Counted from the stretch's first letter, positions 35,861-44,053 are shown. The stretch is DNA of 64,000 nucleotides from Polynucleobacter sp. (GCF_030693775.1 NZ_JAUXZY010000004.1:744001-808000); one strand, 5' to 3'. The notes: generated by a model not told the origin, from the letters alone. Made by a program: numbers and translations.

Positions 35861-35878
35861 ATTGCATTGCAGTGCAAT
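35861..35878 (+). promoter_or_regulatory. Near-palindrome upstream of glcB
   Basis: ATTGCA and TGCAAT flank six bases (TTGCAG), 39 bases before the glcB start. The repeated TTGCA core is reminiscent of sites used by acetate or short-chain-fatty-acid regulators controlling glyoxylate-bypass genes, but this assignment is only inference. The rest of the 228-base divergent region is AT-rich with no other clear element. Confidence 0.35.
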
Positions 35879-36050
35879 ATATTTTCCCATATTTTTGTAA
35901 TATATCTGTAAAAAATAGGGTAATAAATGCTGTTTTTAGCAAAAAAAGTAATGTTTCCGATTGTAAACTGAGCCTTGCACCGCAATACCTTTGCTTCTTG
36001 GCCGCCTCTGTATCTGCCAAGACGAAGGCGATAAAAATAGGATACTTTGC

Positions 36051-36635
36051 ATGACAGCCATTTTGAATTCCCTTAGTCGCACCATCTTGGCTGGATTTGC
36101 CTTGCTGGCAGTCATTTTGCTCATTTTTGCTAACCAGGGCGCCCTGGGTTCGCCAGAATGGTTGCTGTTTTCGCTGCGCTGGCTTCATATCCTCTGTGGG
36201 GTGATGTGGCTTGGCTTGCTGTGGTATTTCAATGCGGTGCAAATTCCATCGATGCCCCAGATACCAGATGAACAAAAGCCAGCAATTAGTAAGGTCATTG
36301 CGCCCCGAGCCTTGCTATGGTTTCGGTACGCTGCGCTTGCGACGGTAGTGACAGGCGTATTGGTCGCGATCCTTGCCGGTTATGCGCATCAGGCGTTTAC
36401 CCTGCAGCCCGCGTTTCGGGCGATCGGTTTGGGTATGTGGATTGCCCTCTTTATGGCATTCAATGTCTGGTTTGTGATTTGGCCCAATCAAAAACGTGCT
36501 TTGGGGATCGTCGCTGCTGAGCCAGCGGCCAAAGCAGCCTCCGCCCGCCGAGCCATGCTGGTATCACGCTTTAATACGATTTTGTCGATTCCGATGCTGT
36601 ATCTGATGAGCGCCCAATCCCACGGGGGTCTGTAG
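36051..36635 (+). CDS. PuuD/DUF989-like integral membrane protein without cytochrome domain
   Basis: A 194-residue membrane protein with about five hydrophobic segments. The block [27 protein letters not shown] resembles, in part, the membrane domain of urate hydroxylase PuuD (shared pattern RWLH...[12 protein letters not shown]). PuuD proteins usually continue into a C-terminal cytochrome c domain, which is absent: the gene stops after [12 protein letters not shown] and there is no CxxCH. Urate oxidation is therefore doubtful, and the family name is used only for the fold. The start at 36051 is chosen because upstream codons overlap the glcB leader. Confidence 0.7.
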   Translation: MTAILNSLSRTILAGFALLAVILLIFANQGALGSPEWLLFSLRWLHILCGVMWLGLLWYFNAVQIPSMPQIPDEQKPAISKVIAPRALLWFRYAALATVVTGVLVAILAGYAHQAFTLQPAFRAIGLGMWIALFMAFNVWFVIWPNQKRALGIVAAEPAAKAASARRAMLVSRFNTILSIPMLYLMSAQSHGGL

Positions 36636-36690
36636 GCAAAGGGGGGATAAATATGCAAAAAGTACTGCACCCGCATAAAATAGTGGCTGT

Positions 36691-36715
36691 GAGAACGAAA
36701 CAGGTTCTCGGAACC
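36691..36715 (+). promoter_or_regulatory. Overlapping hairpins in the sodB leader
   Basis: GAGAAC and GTTCTC (7-base loop) overlap a second possible stem, GGTTC/GAACC around TCG. The two are mutually exclusive in RNA. They lie 40 to 65 bases before the sodB start, which would place them in the mRNA leader if the promoter is upstream. No T-run follows. Confidence 0.25.
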
Positions 36716-36755
36716 GATTCGCATTAACAAAAACCATATTTATTAGGGAGACACG

Positions 36756-37334
36756 ATGGAACATACATTACCGCAGTTGCCTTACGCGCTTGACGCCTTG
36801 GCCCCACACATTTCAAAAGAAACCATGGAGTTCCATTACGGTAAGCACCATCAGACTTACGTTACCAATTTGAATAACCTGATCAAGGGTACCGAGTTTG
36901 AGAACGCCAGCCTCGAAGACATTATCAAAAAATCATCCGGCGGTGTTTTTAACAACGCAGCCCAAGTATGGAACCATACCTTTTATTGGATGGGTCTTAA
37001 GCCGAATGGCGGCGGCGCTCCTACTGGCGCGCTGGCTGATGCGATTAATGCCAAATGGGGTTCGTTTGACAAGTTCAAAGAAGAGTTTGCAAAGTGTGCC
37101 GTTGGCACCTTCGGCTCAGGCTGGGCATGGCTGGTTAAAAAGCCCGATGGCTCGCTTGATCTCGTGTCCACTAGCAATGCCGCCACACCATTGACAACCG
37201 ATGCAAAAGCCTTGGTGACCTGCGATGTGTGGGAGCACGCGTATTACATTGATTACCGCAATGCACGTCCTAAGTACCTTGAGGCATTTTGGAATTTAGT
37301 GAACTGGGATTTTGCTGCAAAGAACTTTGCTTAA
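36756..37334 (+). CDS. sodB: Superoxide dismutase (Fe type)
   Basis: A 192-residue cytoplasmic enzyme converting superoxide to hydrogen peroxide and oxygen. Metal ligands are H27, H73 (WNHTFYW), D156 and H160 ([11 protein letters not shown]), matching E. coli SodB positions within one residue. The [14 protein letters not shown] block and AWLVKKPDG favour iron over manganese, although cambialistic enzymes exist. It is followed by a clear terminator and then by convergent genes for truncated haemoglobin and rubredoxin reductase, so oxidative-stress functions cluster here. Confidence 0.95.
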   Translation: MEHTLPQLPYALDALAPHISKETMEFHYGKHHQTYVTNLNNLIKGTEFENASLEDIIKKSSGGVFNNAAQVWNHTFYWMGLKPNGGGAPTGALADAINAKWGSFDKFKEEFAKCAVGTFGSGWAWLVKKPDGSLDLVSTSNAATPLTTDAKALVTCDVWEHAYYIDYRNARPKYLEAFWNLVNWDFAAKNFA

Positions 37335-37358
37335 TTCCTGATTTACCGTTGCGCCATT

Positions 37359-37390
37359 CAAGTCACCTGAGGGTGACTTGTTTGTTTTTA
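37359..37390 (+). terminator. Rho-independent terminator of sodB
   Basis: A perfect 9-bp stem (CAAGTCACC/GGTGACTTG) with a 4-base loop is followed by TTTGTTTTT, 25 bases after the sodB stop. On the minus strand there is no T-run, so it acts for sodB only. Confidence 0.88.
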
Positions 37391-37407
37391 GGGCTGCAAA
37401 AAATGAC

Positions 37408-37815
37408 TTAGCCCGGCTTGTTGCGCATCCAGTCGGCAGTGGCGAAAAAAGATTCATGGAGACGCTCTTTGAGTGGTGCATCGATTGCTACTTCATCCAT
37501 GGCGCGCTGCATGCAGTCCAACCACTGGTTGCGCTCGATTGAGCCAATCGGAAAGGGTAGGTGACGGGCCCGTAGTTTAGGGTGCCCATACTTTTCTTGG
37601 TAGAGATCAGGGCCACCCATCCAGCCAGTCAAAAACAAATACAACTTGTCACGGGATGTGCTTAAGTCAGCTGGGTGCAATTGCCGAATCACGGCGTATG
37701 CGGGCTCAAGCTCCATGAGATCATAAAACCGATCAACCAATTGCCGAATCGATTCTGCGCCGCCAATCCATTCATATGCAGTTGTTTGCGGGCCGTTGGT
37801 TTGATCTGCGCTCAT
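37408..37815 (-). CDS. Group II truncated haemoglobin
   Basis: A 135-residue haem protein. The N-terminal YEWIGGAESIRQLVDRFYDLM and the segment around FLTGWMGGPDLYQEKYGHP contain the group II features, with the proximal histidine in LRARHLPFPIG and Trp in the following helix region (RNQWLDCM). Such proteins bind oxygen or nitric oxide. It is the last gene of a three-gene operon and its ATG overlaps the stop of the flavoprotein reductase gene (ATGA), so the two are translated together. That coupling suggests the reductase may keep the haem reduced. Confidence 0.9.
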   Translation of the reverse strand: MSADQTNGPQTTAYEWIGGAESIRQLVDRFYDLMELEPAYAVIRQLHPADLSTSRDKLYLFLTGWMGGPDLYQEKYGHPKLRARHLPFPIGSIERNQWLDCMQRAMDEVAIDAPLKERLHESFFATADWMRNKPG

Positions 37816-38978
37816 GCTAATACAGGAGGCAGTAACTTAACCAGTGCAGCGCGTTCCGAGGTTGCTGCACCCAGTAAGGCAAAGCCCAGCAACTGACCAT
37901 CGCTAGATTCAAAGCGACACACCATGCCGCCCTCGACCTTGGTATTGTTCCACTGGCCTTCTGCCCCTTTGGCTGGGGGCGAGACCACGATAGGGTGGGC
38001 GGGGGTTTTAACCATCACAGGCATGGCTGGGTACTGTAGCGTCGCCGCTTGTCCGAGTAATACGGGTGCCAACGCACGCGCTGCTTGCATGATCGGCATC
38101 ACATAGGGCAGGACCAATCCTTCGGTTTCCGCACAATCACCAATGGCATAAATCGAATCCAGATTGGTTTGCAGTTGGCGATTGACTTGGATGCCCATCC
38201 CAGTGGCAATGCCTGCATCATGCGCTAATTGAATACGGGGACGTAAGCCCACAGCCGAAAGGACCACATCGGTATCGATCATGGCGCCATTGACTAGGGT
38301 AATGCGTATGGCATCACCATGCAGGTCAATGGATTCCGCGGTACTGCTAAAGTGCCAGCGTACACCCGCTGCACTGAGTTTTTCTTCTAGTGCCGTTGCT
38401 GCAGCCTCGGGTAAGAGGCGACCCAGCGCATGGGGCGCTAAATCAATGACGTCCACTGAGTAGCCGCCAAGCGTGAGGTCATTGGCGAACTCACAACCAA
38501 TTAAACCAGCGCCCAGAATTGCTACACGTTTGCGACCCTCAATGGCCTTGCGAAATCGTGCATAGTCTTCTAGGTCATTCACCGTCATGACTTGATTAGC
38601 AGCGGTGCCTTGGAGGCGAAGATCAATTTGATCGGCACCCAAAGCTAACACTAGCTTGCTATAGCCTACTTCACCATTACTGGTGCGCAGTAACCGAGCC
38701 TGCGCATCAATGGAGTGCGCATCGGTGTTGCTCAATACCGTTAAGTTGAGCTGCTCTGCCATAGCGTCACTGCTGGAGCTAATGAGCTGATCAGCTGCTT
38801 TGCTATTGGCAAATGCAGTCGATAGCATTGGCTTGGAATAAAAGTAGCCAGGCTCGCGGGTGATCAGCGTGATCGGTACATCCTTATCGATCTTACGCAA
38901 TTCGCGAATGACGGTATAGCCAGCTAAGCCGCTGCCAATAATGACAATCGGTAGGGCTTGATCTTGATGTTCGCTCAA
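37812..38978 (-). CDS. FAD-dependent NAD(P)H oxidoreductase (rubredoxin reductase-like)
   Basis: A 388-residue flavoprotein with an N-terminal FAD motif IVIIGSGLAGYTVIRELRK, a central NAD(P)H motif AILGAGLIGCEFANDL, the GD motif SIYAIGDCAE, and a C-terminal domain typical of rubredoxin-NAD reductases. There are no redox-active cysteines as in glutathione reductases. A rubredoxin gene lies 54 bases upstream and a truncated haemoglobin gene overlaps downstream, giving the order rubredoxin, reductase, haemoglobin. It probably passes electrons from NAD(P)H to rubredoxin; reduction of the haemoglobin is an inference. Confidence 0.88.
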   Translation of the reverse strand: MSEHQDQALPIVIIGSGLAGYTVIRELRKIDKDVPITLITREPGYFYSKPMLSTAFANSKAADQLISSSSDAMAEQLNLTVLSNTDAHSIDAQARLLRTSNGEVGYSKLVLALGADQIDLRLQGTAANQVMTVNDLEDYARFRKAIEGRKRVAILGAGLIGCEFANDLTLGGYSVDVIDLAPHALGRLLPEAAATALEEKLSAAGVRWHFSSTAESIDLHGDAIRITLVNGAMIDTDVVLSAVGLRPRIQLAHDAGIATGMGIQVNRQLQTNLDSIYAIGDCAETEGLVLPYVMPIMQAARALAPVLLGQAATLQYPAMPVMVKTPAHPIVVSPPAKGAEGQWNNTKVEGGMVCRFESSDGQLLGFALLGAATSERAALVKLLPPVLA

Positions 38979-39032
38979 AGCGGTATTCCCTTTAACAGAT
39001 TGAATGACAGTACATTAATAAAGAAGCTTGAT

Positions 39033-39197
39033 TTAAATTTGCACCATTTCAAAATCGGACTTGGACACGCCACAATCCGGGCATTCCCAGTTTGCCGGAA
39101 CATCGGCCCACACAGTGCCTGGCGCGATCCCATCTTCTGGGAGGCCTTTGGCTTCGTCGTAAATAAATCCACACACAATGCATTGCCACGTTTTCAT
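39033..39197 (-). CDS. Rubredoxin
   Basis: A 54-residue one-iron electron carrier with the four ligands C6, C9, C39 and C42 in CIVCG and CPDCG, plus the family residues [12 protein letters not shown] and PGT. I start it at 39197 (MKTWQC), which has an AAGGG ribosome-binding site at good spacing; longer frames to 39203 and 39230 add residues not found in rubredoxins. It is the first gene of the operon with the reductase and haemoglobin, and diverges from an Old Yellow Enzyme gene. Confidence 0.95.
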   Translation of the reverse strand: MKTWQCIVCGFIYDEAKGLPEDGIAPGTVWADVPANWECPDCGVSKSDFEMVQI

Positions 39198-39226
39198 ATT
39201 CATCCCTTTATTCTTAGCCAGAAATG

Positions 39227-39260
39227 CCATTTAGGCCTACAGAATACATGGCTTAAATGG
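39227..39260 (+). promoter_or_regulatory. Inverted repeat in rubredoxin/Old Yellow Enzyme divergent region
   Basis: CCATTTAGGCC and GGCTTAAATGG form 11-bp arms with one mismatch (G-U in RNA) around a 12-base spacer. It lies between two divergent redox genes, 30 bases before the rubredoxin start and about 100 bases before the Old Yellow Enzyme start. A shared operator is the simplest reading. Confidence 0.4.
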
Positions 39261-39361
39261 GGCGCCTATAAATACCGGTCTTTGCTGCGGTGTGCAGATC
39301 AGCCCCATTCTTGTTACGATCAGGTTTGTTTGGTTTATTCATTTACATAAAGGAAGCATGC

Positions 39362-40462
39362 ATGTCGACCCACTTAGAACTTCTTAGCCCTGTTTCACTC
39401 GGCTCCTTAGCGCTCAAGAATCGCTTAGTGATGGCACCACTGACACGCATGCGCGCCATCGATGGCGATGTGCCGAGTCCGCTGGCCAAGACTTACTACG
39501 GTCAGCGCGCGAGTGCCGGCATGATCATTACCGAAGCAACCCAAATCTCCCCCTTAGGCAAGGGCTACCCAGCCACGCCGGGCATTTATTCCGAAGCGCA
39601 AACGCAGGCTTGGAAAGAGATTGTTGCAGCGGTCCACGCCAAAGGAGGTTTGATTGTTTCCCAGCTCTGGCATGTTGGTCGCATTTCCCATTCCTCATTG
39701 CATGCAAACGAAGGCTTGCCTGTCGCCCCTTCAGCAATAGCACCTGCTGGCAAAACCTATGGCGCCGATTGGCAGTTGCACGAGTATGAAACCCCAAAAG
39801 CCATGAGCGAAGCCGATATTGCCCAGTTACTGCTTGATTTTCGTAATGCCGCGCTCAATGCTAAAAAGGCCGGATTTGATGGCATCGAGGTCCATGCAGC
39901 GAATGGCTATCTACTGGATCAATTCTTGCAAGATAAAACCAATCAACGCACCGATCAATACGGCGGCTCAGTTGAAAATCGCCTGCGCCTATTAATCGAC
40001 GTACTAAAAACCGTCAGCGAAGTCTTCTCATATGACCGCATTGGCGTTCGCTTATCCCCCTACGGCAGTTTCAATGACATTGCCGATAGTGATCCAGTGA
40101 CGCTCTTTACGGCAGTCATCGATAAGCTCAATCCATTGGGCCTCGCTTACCTCCATATGATCGAACCGCGTGCGACTACTGCAGGTGGTAATGACAAGGT
40201 TGACGCAAATGCGCCTAATGTATCGGGGCTGTTCCGTAAGGCGTTTCATGGCAAGTTCATTAGTGCCGGTGGATACACCAAAGAATCCGGTGAGGCAGCA
40301 TTGGAAGCGGGCCTTGCTGATGCTATCGCTTACGGGCGGATTTACATCGCCAATCCGGATTTGGCGGAGCGCTTTGCACAAAATGCGGCACTCAACCCAT
40401 ACGATCGGGCCAGCTTTTATGGCGGTAACGAAAAAGGCTACACCGATTACCCTAGCTTATAA
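39362..40462 (+). CDS. Old Yellow Enzyme family ene-reductase
   Basis: A 366-residue FMN enzyme reducing activated C=C bonds with NAD(P)H, of the NemA/alkene reductase type. Recognisable blocks are RLVMAPLTRMRA (FMN phosphate region), VSQLWHVGRISHSS, the catalytic-pair region GFDGIEVHAANGYLLDQFL with QYGGSVENRLR, and GRIYIANPDLAERF. The ATG at 39362 has AAAGGAAG upstream; the longer frame to 39290 lacks support. The natural substrate is not known. It diverges from the rubredoxin operon. Confidence 0.92.
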   Translation: MSTHLELLSPVSLGSLALKNRLVMAPLTRMRAIDGDVPSPLAKTYYGQRASAGMIITEATQISPLGKGYPATPGIYSEAQTQAWKEIVAAVHAKGGLIVSQLWHVGRISHSSLHANEGLPVAPSAIAPAGKTYGADWQLHEYETPKAMSEADIAQLLLDFRNAALNAKKAGFDGIEVHAANGYLLDQFLQDKTNQRTDQYGGSVENRLRLLIDVLKTVSEVFSYDRIGVRLSPYGSFNDIADSDPVTLFTAVIDKLNPLGLAYLHMIEPRATTAGGNDKVDANAPNVSGLFRKAFHGKFISAGGYTKESGEAALEAGLADAIAYGRIYIANPDLAERFAQNAALNPYDRASFYGGNEKGYTDYPSL

Positions 40463-40504
40463 CTAAGGTATTAAGGCATGGCAAACCCCATTTGGACATA
40501 AATC

Positions 40505-40669
40505 ATGGGCATGCGTAAGAAGGGCGATCTGCCCAGCAAGGACTGTGTTTGCTGTGGCAGGCCCTTTAATTGGCGAAAAAAGTGGGAAAAAGTTTGGAAT
40601 GAAGTGAAATACTGTTCCGACCGCTGTCGGCAAAATAAACAGGAAGTCAAAAAACCGACTTCTTCGTAA
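40505..40669 (+). CDS. DUF2256 small zinc-ribbon-like protein
   Basis: A 54-residue protein that is easily missed. It contains CVCCGRPFNWRKKWEKVW and VKYCSDRCRQNK, which match the DUF2256 family, with cysteine pairs spaced like a zinc ribbon. The start may be the ATG at 40505 or the one at 40511; neither has a strong ribosome-binding site. Function is unknown; in other genomes the family is often seen near photolyase or redox genes, but I rely only on the sequence match. It lies 42 bases after the Old Yellow Enzyme gene. Confidence 0.82.
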   Translation: MGMRKKGDLPSKDCVCCGRPFNWRKKWEKVWNEVKYCSDRCRQNKQEVKKPTSS

Positions 40670-40754
40670 TTGCGCGCAGTTGGCAGCATGCTTCTTTCGG
40701 TTTAGAGTGGTAGGTGAAGCTTTATAAAAATCACGACCCTCGAAAGGATCAGTA

Positions 40755-41372
40755 ATGAACCAAAAAGACATTCAAGACTGGCAGCAAAAGAAAGCCAAAG
40801 AGCTCTTTACGCTATCCCATAAGTTGCTCGATACCGCTAAGCAGCTCAGCGAGCATCATGCCAATGAGTTGAAACACAATATGGATCACGCTCTGCGTTT
40901 TGCTAAAACGGCAGCGAAGAATGATCTCGAGAGTTTGAAGCTCTTGCAGGAGGAGGCAACACAAGCCGCCGCCGATCGTTTGCACGTTTATCATAAAAAA
41001 GTGAAAGGCATGCTGCGCGAGATGGGCGATGATGCTGCGGACGAGGCAGAAAAATATTTAGAGAAGGCCCGCGAATCCCTCTCTGGTTGGCTTGAAGATG
41101 TTGAGAAAAAAATGCCTGCTGGTGGCGAGCATTTAGCCAAAGTAGCCCGCGACTTGTCCCGCGCTGGTGAAAAGGCATTCAAGGAAGGGCGTCGCGTTAT
41201 TAATGAAGCAGCTGAGGCTGCTGAAAAAAATATCAGCAGCTTATCCAGTCGCACTCAGGCTAGCAGCTCTAAGTCAGCGGCACCTAAAAAGGCAGCCGCC
41301 AAAAAGGCGCCAGCAAAACGAGCGGTCGCAAAAAAACCTGCCGCCAAAAAGGCTGCTAAAAAGAAGGCTTAA
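40755..41372 (+). CDS. Phasin-like protein with lysine/alanine-rich histone-like tail (PhaF-like)
   Basis: A 205-residue protein in two parts. Residues 1-155 are predicted long amphipathic helices rich in Ala, Lys, Glu and Leu (for example KKAKELFTLSHKLLDTAKQL), as in phasins that coat polyhydroxyalkanoate granules. Residues 165-205 are AAPKK/AAKK-type repeats like histone H1 tails. PhaF of Pseudomonas has the same two-part layout and links granules to the nucleoid. A good ribosome-binding site (GAAAGGA) and a strong terminator flank it, so it is monocistronic. No PHA synthase gene is in the window. Confidence 0.8.
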   Translation: MNQKDIQDWQQKKAKELFTLSHKLLDTAKQLSEHHANELKHNMDHALRFAKTAAKNDLESLKLLQEEATQAAADRLHVYHKKVKGMLREMGDDAADEAEKYLEKARESLSGWLEDVEKKMPAGGEHLAKVARDLSRAGEKAFKEGRRVINEAAEAAEKNISSLSSRTQASSSKSAAPKKAAAKKAPAKRAVAKKPAAKKAAKKKA

Positions 41373-41416
41373 GCTTATCGTCTTTATTGCTGATCTTGAA
41401 TCAGTAAGGTAATCGT

Positions 41417-41448
41417 CGCCACCCTAAACTTGGGGTGGCGTTTTATTT
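41417..41448 (+). terminator. Rho-independent terminator of the phasin-like gene
   Basis: An 8-bp perfect stem (CGCCACCC/GGGTGGCG) with an 8-base loop is followed by TTTTATTT. It lies 44 bases after the phasin-like stop and just overlaps the end of the opposing rhodanese gene. No T-run on the minus strand. Confidence 0.88.
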
Positions 41449-43045
41449 ATAAGACCCAGAAATGGTGCGTGCCATCCTTGCCGAGTTGGGCAACCAAACC
41501 AAATTCCCAGTCTAGATAAGCCTGCATTGCTTCTCGCCCAATATTGGTTCCTTCATAAGGGCGTTTATAGCGGTCGCGCGCAGGTGAGGCGAGATGGGTC
41601 TCGCCCTTCTCAAGTGGGTGTCCAGCCTTGATCCATTCAGCGTTACCACCTTGCAACACAGACACCCGTTTGCCGGAATAGGCTTGCATTTCAGCGGCAG
41701 CGAACACAGCGAGTTCTGGCGGAGTGCTGGTCAGCACATAATGCTTTGCTGTTGGAAGCGACTTCAATGCTTCGCTTAATTCGGAGCGAAGGGCAAACCA
41801 GGCGCCGGGAATATGACCTCGAACATAAAACGCATGGGTACTGAAATCAACTACTAGAACATCTGCATTCGATTCTTGTAGTTGGGCGAGTGTGGCTACG
41901 TCAACGTAGTCTACTGTTGGCAAAGAGGGTAATGGGTTTTTCCACGTGCCGTGCTCGCTCAAGTCGCTGGTCTTTAAGCCATCCACGACATACACATCCC
42001 AGGCCATCTGAGCAAGCCACGATGCTGCCATGTCCGCCCGAACACCACTGGGGTCGGCTAAAACAATGCGAGCACCCCGTACTGGCGCAACCATTTCGGT
42101 CTCTTGTACAAGCTGCCCACCTGGAACAGAACGAAAGCCGGGAAGGTGTCCGGCTTCATATTCCTCTGGGGTGCGGGTGTCAAAAAAGTAAGTGGTGCGC
42201 TCACTCTGCTGTTGCCATTCCTTCACATCACTTAACTGCGCACGTTTTACTTTAGCCCGGTCGGCAACAGAACGAGCGCGCTGCGCTGCCTCTGCTGCAG
42301 TTTCAGGCTCTACATCAGAAAAGCGCCGGGTTTGGCCGACATCTAAGCTTTGTCCAGCCAACTTCCAGCCAATCGTGCCATTGCGCAGGGCGTGAACCGG
42401 GTTTGGAATGCCCGCATTAATTAAGGATTGTGTTCCTAAAATACTGCGTGTTCTACCAGCGCAATTGACAATAATCTGGGTTTTTGGATTGGGCGCAATT
42501 TCCTTCACGCGTAATACAAGCTCAGCGCCGGGGACGCTAATCCCCGTGGGGATGCTCATGGTGTTGTATTCATCAAAGCGGCGCACATCCAGTACCACCA
42601 TGTCTTCCTTGGCATCAATTCGCTGCTTTACTTCCTCCGCCGAGAAGGATGGGGTGTGGCGTTTGGACTCTACGAGTTCACCAAAGGACTTGCTGGGCAC
42701 ATTGACGTCCCGAAACAATTCACCGCCTGCCGCATCCCAAGCCCGAATGCCGCCTTGGAATACCGATACATCGGTATACCCCAATGCAATCAGGCGGCGC
42801 GCAGCCAATTCGGCAAAACCTTCGCCCTCATCGAGGGTCACAATGGGGACATTGCGCCTGGGCAACTTTGCATAGGCATCGTATTCGATGCGAGAGAGGG
42901 GGAGATTGGCCGCAAACAGGGGGTGCTCTTCGGCATGAGGACCTTCTTCGCGCACATCTAAGAATGCAATTTCGTGACGCTGCAGAAGTGCATTGCGGAC
43001 GTATTCGTAATTTTTTTGCGGGATGGTGTGATTGCTTTCAGTCAT
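41447..43045 (-). CDS. Four-domain rhodanese-related sulfurtransferase
   Basis: A 532-residue cytoplasmic protein made of four consecutive rhodanese-like domains (roughly 15-115, 135-245, 270-370 and 390-480). Only the second has a catalytic cysteine, in IVNCAGRTRSILG. In the other three the active-site loop lacks Cys: VTLDEGEGF, VLADPSGVRADM and VLTSTPPELA. The domain starts LDVREEGPH, LDVRRFDEYN, FDTRTPEEYEAGH and VDFSTHAFYVRGH are clear. The protein would therefore act at one site while the other domains serve structure or binding. It converges with the phasin-like gene. Confidence 0.88.
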   Translation of the reverse strand: MTESNHTIPQKNYEYVRNALLQRHEIAFLDVREEGPHAEEHPLFAANLPLSRIEYDAYAKLPRRNVPIVTLDEGEGFAELAARRLIALGYTDVSVFQGGIRAWDAAGGELFRDVNVPSKSFGELVESKRHTPSFSAEEVKQRIDAKEDMVVLDVRRFDEYNTMSIPTGISVPGAELVLRVKEIAPNPKTQIIVNCAGRTRSILGTQSLINAGIPNPVHALRNGTIGWKLAGQSLDVGQTRRFSDVEPETAAEAAQRARSVADRAKVKRAQLSDVKEWQQQSERTTYFFDTRTPEEYEAGHLPGFRSVPGGQLVQETEMVAPVRGARIVLADPSGVRADMAASWLAQMAWDVYVVDGLKTSDLSEHGTWKNPLPSLPTVDYVDVATLAQLQESNADVLVVDFSTHAFYVRGHIPGAWFALRSELSEALKSLPTAKHYVLTSTPPELAVFAAAEMQAYSGKRVSVLQGGNAEWIKAGHPLEKGETHLASPARDRYKRPYEGTNIGREAMQAYLDWEFGLVAQLGKDGTHHFWVL

Positions 43046-43093
43046 TTTTATGTCCTATTTTTAGTTATTTTAGCAACTGCCCAATATCAACGC

Positions 43094-44053
43094 TCAGCGG
43101 CCATCCACCTCAGTTGATTTAGCAAGGATTGCCTTATCACTAGGATCATTTTTGACCAGCAACCACATCGCAGCAATGACGATCGCCATGCCGCCAAGCT
43201 GCAGCAAGCTAACGGTTTCGGACAGGACTAGCCAGCCCATAAAAATGGTAGCAATCGGACCGACGATGCCGGCTTGCGCCACCAATGGTGAGCCAATCCG
43301 ATTAATAGCAACCACGATCATCGTCATTGGAATAACAGTACAGATGCTGGCATTAATTAAGCTTAGCCCGTAAATCTCGGGAGCTTGGTTAAAAATGGAA
43401 CTCGGTTCGTAAAAAAGAATTTGGATGATGCTGCACACGGCCGAAGCAGAGCTCGCAAATACGACCAAGCGAACGCTACCAATCCGGCGCACCATCTCGC
43501 CAGAGCCAATCATGTAGGCCGCATAAGCGCAGGCGCTAGCAAAAACCAGAGCCATTCCTAGCCAAGCCTCGCTACCGAGGATTGCCACATCCTGAATAAA
43601 AACCAATGTGACGCCAAGGTAGCCGGTGATCAGTGCCAACCACTGAATTCGGGAGATGCGTTTCTTGAAAACAAAAAAAGAAATCAATAAAACGAGTGTG
43701 GGCGTGAGGTACAAAATGATGCGTTCAAGCCCCACAGAAATGTATTGCAGACCCAAAAAGTCAAGGTAACTCGATAAGAAGTAGCCTAAAAATCCGAGAC
43801 CACATACTTTGAAGGTATCTAGTATGGATATGGGGCTCATCGGCTTACTGCGCGCTTGCCAATAGTACAAGGCCCAAAACAGAGGTAGCGCAAAGATCAT
43901 GCGTAATGCCAGTAGCGTTTCCGGCTCGGTGCCATAGGAATAGGCCAGCTTAATTAAGATCGCTTTGCCCGAAAAAAGGATTGATCCGAGTCCGGCCATG
44001 AGGATGCCGGTGAGGTAAAGGCGCCGCTGTTCTGTGCTTGAAAAAAAAGACAT
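43094..44053 (-). CDS. EamA/DMT-family transporter
   Basis: A 319-residue membrane protein with ten hydrophobic segments arranged as two EamA repeats (about residues 12-140 and 155-300). Typical blocks are GLGFLGYFLSSYLDFLGLQY in the first repeat and VAQAGIVGPIATIFMGWLVL in the second. The family exports amino acids or other metabolites; the substrate cannot be read here. It starts 7 bases after the stop of nnrD on the same strand, so both may be on one transcript. Confidence 0.87.
   Translation of the reverse strand: MSFFSSTEQRRLYLTGILMAGLGSILFSGKAILIKLAYSYGTEPETLLALRMIFALPLFWALYYWQARSKPMSPISILDTFKVCGLGFLGYFLSSYLDFLGLQYISVGLERIILYLTPTLVLLISFFVFKKRISRIQWLALITGYLGVTLVFIQDVAILGSEAWLGMALVFASACAYAAYMIGSGEMVRRIGSVRLVVFASSASAVCSIIQILFYEPSSIFNQAPEIYGLSLINASICTVIPMTMIVVAINRIGSPLVAQAGIVGPIATIFMGWLVLSETVSLLQLGGMAIVIAAMWLLVKNDPSDKAILAKSTEVDGR

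Noticed and set aside
35823..36275. 151-codon open extension at the 5' end of malate synthase G
   Set aside because: It has no similarity to malate synthase that I can see, runs antisense across the PuuD-like gene, and the ATG at 35822 gives the normal family length.
40463..40771. Minus-strand open frame of 102 codons
   Set aside because: It is the complement of the DUF2256 gene and its flanks, with no ribosome-binding site or family match.
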